5,262 nt of DNA from CAYYAU01 sp964469765 [NCBI: uncultured Clostridia bacterium] (lineage in GTDB: Bacteria > UBA6262 > WVXT01 > CAYYAU01), in assembly GCA_964469765.1 (NCBI GenBank), contig CAYYAU010000096.1:1-5262 (forward strand), in the 5' to 3' direction. The position numbers and the translations under genes were made by a program. The first letter of the stretch is position 1; each line of letters opens with the position of its first letter. Of the stretch, positions 1 to 5,262 are shown in pieces. The notes under the pieces were generated by a model. The model was not told the origin of the DNA. It made no database searches and saw nothing but the letters and a program-made list of their open reading frames with translations.

Positions 1-870
1 ATTGTTTTGCCTATATTGGAAGAAAAGGGATTTAAAGGAGAAAGGGATTTTTATCGTGCTTTTTCTCCAGAAAGAGTGGATCCTGGAAATAAGTATTTTA
101 GAATTGAGAATACGCCAAAGATTGTAGGAGGAATTAATAGAAAGTCAACAGAACTGGCAACCCTTCTTTATTCTCAAGTTGTTGAAAAGGTAGTGGATGT
201 AAGTTCTCCTGAGTCTGCTGAGATGGTTAAACTCCTTGAGAACACTTTTAGAAGTGTAAATGTGGGACTTGTAAATGAGATTGCTCTGATATGTAATAGA
301 TTAAAGATTGATGTATGGGAAGTTATAGAAGCAGCAAAGACAAAACCATTTGGTTTTATGCCGTTTTATCCAGGTCCTGGATTAGGAGGACATTGTTTAC
401 CAATTGACCCACATTATCTTTCATGGAAGCTTAAGACATTAAACTTTTATGCAAGATTTATTGAGCTTGCAGGAGAAGTAAATAGCAAAATGCCTGAATA
501 TGTGGTGGTAAGAATATCGGAACTTTTGAATCAGTATAAAAAGAGTATAAAAGGTTCTAAGATATTGATTCTTGGTGTTACATACAAAAAGGATGTTTCT
601 GATATAAGGGAATCTCCTTCATTAGATATAATACATCTTTTGGAAGAAAAACAGGCAAAGGTTTACTACAGTGATCCTTATGTGCCAAGATTAAATAAAA
701 AGAAATCAATTAAGATTAATAAACAAAATCTCAAAAATATGGATTGTGTTGTGATAGCAACTAATCATAGCTGTTTTGATTATAGATATATTGTGAGAAA
801 TTCAACTTTAGTTTTTGATTGTAGAAATGCTACAGAAGGAATAAAAAAAGAAAATGTTATTAAATTATAA
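1..870 (+). CDS. UDP-N-acetylglucosamine / UDP-sugar 6-dehydrogenase, WbpA-like (5' partial)
   Basis: NAD-dependent enzyme expected to oxidise C6 of a UDP-hexose to a uronic acid in the cytoplasm, supplying an acidic sugar for surface polysaccharide. Reading begins at the first base with no start codon, so the gene continues upstream; a TTG at position 7 is an internal Leu codon, not a start. Residues counted from base 1: SPER (22-25, with the conserved Glu) followed by VDPGN, the middle-domain Lys77 and Asn81 in KLLEN, the active-site loop GPGLGGHC with catalytic Cys132 (codon 394-396), then the C-terminal UDP-binding domain from about 180 with GVTYKKDVSDIRESP (192-206) and DPYVP. Family members have the catalytic Cys near residue 260, so about 130 residues, including the GxGxxG Rossmann motif, are missing. 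The ERVDPGN and DPYVP wording favours the WbpA group over WecC or TviB/WbpO, but UDP-glucose as substrate cannot be excluded. Its last 17 bases overlap the next gene. Confidence 0.93.
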   Translation: MVLPILEEKGFKGERDFYRAFSPERVDPGNKYFRIENTPKIVGGINRKSTELATLLYSQVVEKVVDVSSPESAEMVKLLENTFRSVNVGLVNEIALICNRLKIDVWEVIEAAKTKPFGFMPFYPGPGLGGHCLPIDPHYLSWKLKTLNFYARFIELAGEVNSKMPEYVVVRISELLNQYKKSIKGSKILILGVTYKKDVSDIRESPSLDIIHLLEEKQAKVYYSDPYVPRLNKKKSIKINKQNLKNMDCVVIATNHSCFDYRYIVRNSTLVFDCRNATEGIKKENVIKL

Positions 871-2806
871 ACTCTCTATATTTTTTATCTTTTGGGTATT
901 TTTTGTTTTTCTTTACTATATTAGAACGTATCCGGTGACTTCTCTATTTAGGAATTTTTTTGAGATTTTTGTTTTCTTTTTATTAATGATTAATGTAACC
1001 ACATTTGGAAAAAAGATATTGAATTACTTTAAAGTAAATGCATATATTACTAAGATTGAAGAGTATATTTTTTCTTTCGCTATTGGTATTGTAGTGTTTA
1101 CTTACCTTGCAATTATATTGGGTTTATGTAAGATGTTAAGAGCAGAAACCATATTCATTTTCCTATGTATTACTGTAATAGTTAGTGTAAAAGAAATAAA
1201 GATTTTATTATTAGAATTACTACAACTCCCTAAAATTATTTACAAAAGAGTGGCATTTAATTCATATTTAATTTTTGGCATTTTGCTTTTTATGCTATAT
1301 TTTTTTATTATAGTTGGCACATTGGCTCCTGTTACTTTTTATGATTCTTTAGTTTATCATCTTGCGCTACCCGATATTTTTATTAGACATAAGGGCATAA
1401 TACCAATTCCTTATAATACTTATTTTAATTACCCATTAAATATAGAGATGTTATTTACTATTCTAAAATTAATCTATAATGATATTCTGACTCAACTTCT
1501 TCATTGTCTCTTTGGAGTTTTATGTGGAGTTACGATATTTCTAATTGGTAAAAGAGTTTTTTCTTTTTTGACTGGAATTTTAGGTGCTTTAATTTTTTAT
1601 ACTATTCCAAAAGTAATGGTTTTGTCTATCCAACCAATGGTTGATTTAGGGCTTTTGTTTTATATCCTTGTATCTTTTCTTTCTCTTGTGAAAGCATTTA
1701 AGGAGAAAAATACTTACTTACTTTTATTATCTGCTATATTTTGTGGATATGCTTTAGGGGTTAAGTACAATGCTTTTTATTCTTTAGTTATTTTTAATAT
1801 TTTTATAATAATTGATTTCTCTCTAACCAGAAAAATACACATCAAAAATATTTTATTATTTAATTTTATCTCTTTATTATTCTACATTTTTCCATGGGGT
1901 ATTAAAAATTTCATTTTTATTAATAGAGCCATGGGGTATCCAGTTAATAGTTTTGTCCATTCAACTATATCAACTACAAAGAAGATTTTTTCATTAAAAG
2001 GTTTTTTAAATCTTTTTCTTCTTCCTTGGAATATTACAATGGATGAGTTAAGATTTGGCGGCGGTTTAACCGGTCCTCTATTTTTAATGTTTACTCCTTT
2101 AATTGTTTTTTTTAAAAGAAAAATAAAAGATTTTTTCATAGGAGAAAAAAAGTATATTTGGTTATTTGTATTTATATTTTTTATCTTCTGGTACTTTTCT
2201 CCCCCTGCCAAAAAATCTGTTAGGCTTCTTCTACCTACTTTTGCTTTCTTTTCTTTAATTACTGCAAATATTATTGAGAAAGTTGAAGAAGAGAATCTTA
2301 TTCCAAAATTACTTTTAAAGTTTGTATTGGTATTTGTGTTTTTCTTAAATATATTTCATTTTGCTTATAGAGAAATAAAATATGTAAATCCTTTTAAAGT
2401 AGTGTTTGGTTTAGAATATCCAAATATTTATCTTTCTAGACTTATTCCACACTTTGTCATCTATTCTTTTTTAAATTCTATTTCTGATAAAGATACAAGG
2501 ATTTTATCCTTTTCTGAACAGGGTAGTTACTATTGTAAAAATGATATGTATATTGTTCCATTTTTAGGTGGTTTTATAAATGAATTAAGAAGAAATGTTT
2601 ATAATAATAAAGATTTAAAAAGAAGATTAGCCGACTTTAACATAAAATTTATATTATATGACAGAAATTTTTACATAAGGCCTTTTTTAAATGCTATTTC
2701 ACAAGTTTTTCGTATAAGTGAAAAAGAAGCTGAAGAATTTAAACATATCTATTTGATAGAAAAAGCTAAATATAAAAATTTTGTGTTATTTGAGGTTAAA
2801 CAATGA
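854..2806 (+). CDS. GT-C family membrane glycosyltransferase, ArnT/PMT-like (PMT_2 / RgtA-D type)
   Basis: A 650-residue integral inner-membrane protein with many hydrophobic segments (about 12-15, from residue 7 to about 504) and a soluble C-terminal region (about 505-650). Established family knowledge: GT-C enzymes of this kind move a sugar from a polyprenyl-phosphate donor to a glycan, lipid or protein on the outer membrane face. The first large extracytoplasmic loop holds FYDSLVYH (162-169) with the expected catalytic Asp164, followed by LPDIF and FNYPLN; a second acidic site is PMVD (261-264). The KYN at 304-306 and Arg457 before LLLP also fit the family. The tail (GSYYCKND, then FNIKFILYDRNF) resembles the periplasmic domain of ArnT-like enzymes. 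The ATG at 854 lies inside the dehydrogenase gene; an in-frame TAA at 842 rules out an earlier start and the next ATG would remove the first membrane helix. Its ribosome site is weak (AGAAGGA 13 bases upstream), suggesting coupling to upstream translation. Sugar and acceptor are unknown. Confidence 0.85.
   Translation: MLLNYKLSIFFIFWVFFVFLYYIRTYPVTSLFRNFFEIFVFFLLMINVTTFGKKILNYFKVNAYITKIEEYIFSFAIGIVVFTYLAIILGLCKMLRAETIFIFLCITVIVSVKEIKILLLELLQLPKIIYKRVAFNSYLIFGILLFMLYFFIIVGTLAPVTFYDSLVYHLALPDIFIRHKGIIPIPYNTYFNYPLNIEMLFTILKLIYNDILTQLLHCLFGVLCGVTIFLIGKRVFSFLTGILGALIFYTIPKVMVLSIQPMVDLGLLFYILVSFLSLVKAFKEKNTYLLLLSAIFCGYALGVKYNAFYSLVIFNIFIIIDFSLTRKIHIKNILLFNFISLLFYIFPWGIKNFIFINRAMGYPVNSFVHSTISTTKKIFSLKGFLNLFLLPWNITMDELRFGGGLTGPLFLMFTPLIVFFKRKIKDFFIGEKKYIWLFVFIFFIFWYFSPPAKKSVRLLLPTFAFFSLITANIIEKVEEENLIPKLLLKFVLVFVFFLNIFHFAYREIKYVNPFKVVFGLEYPNIYLSRLIPHFVIYSFLNSISDKDTRILSFSEQGSYYCKNDMYIVPFLGGFINELRRNVYNNKDLKRRLADFNIKFILYDRNFYIRPFLNAISQVFRISEKEAEEFKHIYLIEKAKYKNFVLFEVKQ
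2792..2796 (+). promoter_or_regulatory. Ribosome binding site for the epimerase gene
   Basis: GAGGT lies inside the end of the glycosyltransferase gene, six bases before the ATG at 2803. It supports that start, which shares an ATGA with the upstream stop codon. Confidence 0.7.
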
Positions 2807-3756
2807 AAAGATATCTTATAACAGGTGGAGCAGGATTTATTGGCTCGCATATTGTAGAGGAACTTTTGAGAAGAGGATATTTTGTAAGGGTTTTAGATAA
2901 TCTTTCAACAGGGAAGATAAAAAATATTTCGGAATTTATGAATAAAATAGAATTTGTTAAAGGAGATATAAGAGATTTTTCCCTTTTGAAGAAAGTTACA
3001 AAAGGGGTCGATTTCATTTTTCATCAGGCTGCTTTACCTTCGGTCCCTCGTTCTGTAAAAGACCCATTAACAACTAATGATGTCAATATTCAAGGAAGTC
3101 TAAATGTATTTTATGCTGCAAAAGAAAATAAAGTAAAAAGAGTTGTTTATGCATCGTCTTCTTCTATTTATGGTAACATTAAAATAAAAAAGTTTTCTTC
3201 AAAGAAAGAGTTTCAAATACCATTTCCTCTATCTCCATATGCAGTAAGCAAGTTAACACCTGAATATTACGCGAGTGTTTTTTATAAAGTATATGGATTA
3301 GAAACAGTGTGTCTTAGGTATTTCAATGTGTTTGGTCCAAAACAAAATCCAGATTCCCAATATGCAGCAGTTATACCAAAGTTCATTAAAATAATGTTGA
3401 AAAATAAAAGGCCTCCTATTTATGGAGATGGAACTCAAACACGTGACTTTACATTCGTGAAGAATGTTGTTATTGCTAACCTTTTAGCTATGAGTAAAAA
3501 GAAAGCAAAGGGTAGAATTTTTAATATAGCTTGTGGGAGAAGATATTCAGTAAAGTTTCTAGTGGATTCTTTGAACAGAATTATGCATAAAGATATCTTG
3601 CCACTTTATTGCAAAGAAAGAGAAGCAGATGTGAAGCATTCGCTTGCAAATATTAATTTAGCTAAGAAAATACTTGGTTATACGTCTCAAATCTCCTTTT
3701 ATGAGGGTTTAAAGATCACAGTTAACTGGTATAAGAAGAATTTAAAGGATAAATGA
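2803..3756 (+). CDS. NAD-dependent UDP-hexose(NAc) 4-epimerase, WbpP/TviC-like extended SDR
   Basis: Cytoplasmic epimerase of 317 residues, a little shorter than the roughly 340 usual for WbpP, that likely interconverts gluco and galacto forms of a UDP-sugar, most simply UDP-GlcNAc/UDP-GalNAc or the matching uronic acids. Visible features: NAD-binding GGAGFIG (8-14), Asp32 at the end of the second strand for the adenosine ribose, GDIRD (54-58), the serine run at 118-121 for catalysis, the Tyr146-xxx-Lys150 catalytic pair in YAVSK, RYFNVFGP (172-179), the QYAAVIPKF segment (187-194), and GDGTQTRDF (208-216). The wording of RYFNVFG, AAVIP and DVKHSLA matches the group of epimerases that prefer N-acetylated substrates; Ser280 in that last motif falls where WbpP has its small gatekeeper residue, an alignment made by eye. 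ATGA overlaps join it to the genes on both sides. It pairs naturally with the dehydrogenase at the start of the window. A UDP-glucose 4-epimerase or UDP-glucuronate epimerase role is the main alternative. Confidence 0.9.
   Translation: MKRYLITGGAGFIGSHIVEELLRRGYFVRVLDNLSTGKIKNISEFMNKIEFVKGDIRDFSLLKKVTKGVDFIFHQAALPSVPRSVKDPLTTNDVNIQGSLNVFYAAKENKVKRVVYASSSSIYGNIKIKKFSSKKEFQIPFPLSPYAVSKLTPEYYASVFYKVYGLETVCLRYFNVFGPKQNPDSQYAAVIPKFIKIMLKNKRPPIYGDGTQTRDFTFVKNVVIANLLAMSKKKAKGRIFNIACGRRYSVKFLVDSLNRIMHKDILPLYCKEREADVKHSLANINLAKKILGYTSQISFYEGLKITVNWYKKNLKDK
3744..3749 (+). promoter_or_regulatory. Ribosome binding site for the TPR gene
   Basis: AAAGGA lies in the last codons of the epimerase gene, only three bases before the ATG at 3753. 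The spacing is short, so initiation probably relies in part on ribosomes finishing at the overlapping TGA. Confidence 0.5.
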
Positions 3757-4697
3757 TAAATTTAATAAAAAAATTTTTTAGAGAAAAAGAGGAAACAATA
3801 AGAAATAAAATATCTTTACATAAAATTCCTATTTCATTGAAAGAAAGATATAAATATGAAAGAATTATTAGAAAAGAAACTGATAGTGAACTTAAAGCAA
3901 AGGGTTACTGGTTAATCTCAATTTTTGACCTTAATTATTATAAAGAAAAAAAGAAAAATTATTTCAGAGTTGAAGAAACCTTTAAGCAAGCATTAAAGGT
4001 AAGTATTAATACCTCTATTTATCCTGAGATTCTATTCCTTTTAGGGAACTTTTACTTTTTTGAGAAGTTAGATTTAAATAAAACGCAGGAAATTTACAAA
4101 AGACTATTGAAAGAATATCCAAATAATAAATGGGCAGTTGTTGTTAATGAAAGAATTGAATTGATTGAAAAACATGGTGCTTCTGAATCAATTCAGCATT
4201 ATATAAAAGCGGAAAAATATTTCTCAACAAAGAAGTATCAGTCTGCTATAGAGATTTTAGATGAGTTAATCTATAAATTTCCTCAATCATTACTTATTCC
4301 AGATGTATACTATTTAAAGGGTGATATTTATTATTTTAAATATAACAATTATATTAAAGCAATTGAGAATTATAAAGAAGTTGTTGGAAGATATCCTTCT
4401 TCTAAATTTTCTTCTAATTGTCAATATAAAATAGGAGAATGTTATAGAAAACTAAATATGTTTAAAGAAGCAATTGAGGCTTATCAAGAGTTTATACACA
4501 ATTATAAAAATGTTGACTTTATTGATTATGCATATTACTATATAGCAGATTCATACGAAAAATTACAGAATTATTCCAGGTCTAAGCTTTATTATGAACT
4601 TATTTTAGCAGACTTTCCCGAGAGTGTTTGGACATCGGTAGCGATAAAGTCTCTTAAGAGAATAAGAGAATTTTTAAATAATAAACCTAAACTTTAA
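3753..4697 (+). CDS. Tetratricopeptide-repeat protein, probably cytoplasmic or membrane-associated
   Basis: A 314-residue protein I do not recognise as a named family. From about residue 91 to 295 it is made of helical pairs of the TPR type: about 91-124, 149-180, 183-218, 222-255 and 259-294, each with the pattern of Gly/Ala and aromatic positions (for example LKGDIYYFKYNNYIKAIENY and IGECYRKLNMFKEAIEAY) and ending in a Pro or equivalent turn (YPNN, FPQS, YPSS, FPES). This spacing resembles the BamD/YbgF (CpoB) kind of TPR, but there is no signal peptide and no lipobox. The first 90 residues are rich in Lys/Glu and not repeat-like; residues 1-20 could form a basic amphipathic helix. TPRs generally bind proteins, so a scaffold or regulator for the glycan enzymes is plausible, but this rests only on context: it starts on an ATGA overlap with the epimerase gene and ends 12 bases before the WecA-like gene. 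Confidence 0.85.
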   Translation: MINLIKKFFREKEETIRNKISLHKIPISLKERYKYERIIRKETDSELKAKGYWLISIFDLNYYKEKKKNYFRVEETFKQALKVSINTSIYPEILFLLGNFYFFEKLDLNKTQEIYKRLLKEYPNNKWAVVVNERIELIEKHGASESIQHYIKAEKYFSTKKYQSAIEILDELIYKFPQSLLIPDVYYLKGDIYYFKYNNYIKAIENYKEVVGRYPSSKFSSNCQYKIGECYRKLNMFKEAIEAYQEFIHNYKNVDFIDYAYYYIADSYEKLQNYSRSKLYYELILADFPESVWTSVAIKSLKRIREFLNNKPKL

Positions 4698-4702
4698 AAA
4701 GG
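4698..4702 (+). promoter_or_regulatory. Ribosome binding site for the WecA-like gene
   Basis: AAAGG lies in the 12-base gap after the TPR gene, seven bases before the ATG at 4710, which is good spacing and supports that start. Confidence 0.65.
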
Positions 4703-4709
4703 TAATAAA

Positions 4710-5262
4710 ATGCCTATTTATTTACTATATTTGTTTACATTCTTTGTATCTTTATTAATTTGTGTTGTAGTTGTTCCTTTTTTAATAAAAATAGCTATGA
4801 AACTTCATATCTATGATTATCCTGGTTCAGAAGTAAAGACGCATAAAAAGCCTGTGCCATATTTAGGAGGCGTCGGGATATGGATAAGTTTTTTTTCCAC
4901 GTTGGTTTTGATTAGATTTATAACTCATTTTACAACAGGAACATTAAGAAACTTAAGAGCACTTCTATTTGGAGGAACTATCATATTTATTTTAGGTTTG
5001 ATAGATGATTTTAGAGGGCTCTCTTTTAAAACAAAGTTCTTTTGGGAAATTGTTGCCAGTATTATTCTTATTTTATTTAATGTCCGAATTCAATTTATAA
5101 ACTCTCATTACATTGAGATTTTTCTAACTATCATATGGGTAATTGGCATTACAAATGCTTTTAATATTATAGATATTATGGATGGTCTTTCTATAGGTGT
5201 GGCTTTTATTGCTGCATTGGCTTTCTTTTTTATTTCGTTACCTACTGAACAGATTTATGTAA
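4710..5262 (+). CDS. Polyprenyl-phosphate sugar-1-phosphate transferase, WecA/TagO/MraY family (3' partial)
   Basis: Inner-membrane enzyme that transfers a HexNAc-1-phosphate from a UDP-sugar to undecaprenyl phosphate, the first committed step of many surface glycans. The window holds 184 codons in one clean frame with no stop before the edge; family members run to about 320-380 residues, so roughly half is present. Visible: an N-terminal membrane helix (about 5-28), the cytoplasmic signature KTHKKPVPYLGG (43-54), the Asp pair in GLIDDFRGL (Asp99-Asp100) followed by KTK for Mg/substrate binding, and the NAFNIIDIMDGLS loop (149-161) with Asn152, Asp155 and Asp158. PYLGG in place of the PTMGG of MraY points to the WecA/TagO side rather than peptidoglycan synthesis. 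The loop reads DIMDGL where DGxDGL is usual; the acidic residues are kept, so activity is likely. The C-terminal His-rich loop used to tell WecA from relatives lies beyond the edge. The enzyme probably starts the glycan that the other products build. Confidence 0.9.
   Translation, partial: MPIYLLYLFTFFVSLLICVVVVPFLIKIAMKLHIYDYPGSEVKTHKKPVPYLGGVGIWISFFSTLVLIRFITHFTTGTLRNLRALLFGGTIIFILGLIDDFRGLSFKTKFFWEIVASIILILFNVRIQFINSHYIEIFLTIIWVIGITNAFNIIDIMDGLSIGVAFIAALAFFFISLPTEQIYV

Noticed and set aside
2062-2072. Short palindrome CGGTTTAACCG in the GT-C gene
   Set aside because: The arms are five bases around a single central base, too close for a hairpin, it has no T-run after it, and it encodes part of a Gly-rich loop.
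1882-2211. Reverse-strand open frame of 109 codons inside the GT-C gene
   Set aside because: It lies wholly within a well-supported gene, has no recognisable motif, and AT-rich coding sequence with few reverse stops readily gives such frames.
2796-3017. Reverse-strand open frame of 73 codons opposite the epimerase gene
   Set aside because: It is antisense to the conserved NAD-binding region of the epimerase and has no domain signal of its own.
3767-3779. A7T6 tract near the start of the TPR gene as a slippage or frameshift site
   Set aside because: The reading frame continues intact on both sides, no alternative frame of interest opens, and A/T runs are common here. The T8 runs at 2106-2113 and 4889-4896 were set aside for the same reason.
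4513-4541. Possible internal promoter, TTGACT and TACTAT separated by 17 bases, about 170 bases before the WecA-like gene
   Set aside because: The -35 match is good but the -10 matches at only four positions, it lies in TPR coding sequence, and such matches are frequent by chance at this base composition. Transcript-start mapping would settle it.
1-5262. CRISPR arrays, tRNA or rRNA genes, insertion sequences, terminators
   Set aside because: No regular repeats, RNA-gene signatures, transposase motifs, terminal inverted repeats or hairpin-plus-T-run structures were seen, and there is no non-coding gap longer than 12 bases.

Overview
This window is an AT-rich stretch (roughly 30% G+C or a little lower, judged by eye) carrying five protein genes on the plus strand, packed almost end to end. 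The content is a section of a cell-surface polysaccharide or glycolipid biosynthesis cluster. The first and last genes run off the window edges. Arg codons are mostly AGA/AGG and ATA is common for Ile. TGA is used as a stop, and Trp is TGG, so the standard bacterial code applies. This suits a low-GC, possibly thermophilic or uncultivated-lineage bacterium, but the sequence alone does not fix the phylum.

Layout: (1) positions 1-870, the 3' two thirds of a WbpA-type UDP-N-acetylglucosamine / UDP-sugar 6-dehydrogenase; (2) 854-2806, a 650-residue GT-C membrane glycosyltransferase of the ArnT/PMT type; (3) 2803-3756, an extended short-chain epimerase of the WbpP/TviC type; (4) 3753-4697, a tetratricopeptide-repeat protein with no signal peptide; (5) 4710-5262, the N-terminal half of a WecA/TagO-type polyprenyl-phosphate sugar-1-phosphate transferase. 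Neighbouring genes overlap by 17, 4 and 4 bases, and the last gap is 12 bases. No terminator or convincing promoter was seen, so this looks like one translationally coupled operon that starts upstream and continues downstream.

Probable joint role (inference): the dehydrogenase and epimerase make an N-acetylhexosaminuronic acid nucleotide sugar, possibly UDP-GalNAcA. The WecA-like enzyme starts a glycan on undecaprenyl phosphate at the inner membrane face. The GT-C enzyme adds a sugar from a lipid-phosphate donor on the outer face. The TPR protein is the least explained member and may be a scaffold or regulator. Nothing here proves a wholly new system; the points most worth a second look are the TPR gene coupled into the sugar operon and the unusual catalytic-loop sequence of the WecA-like enzyme.
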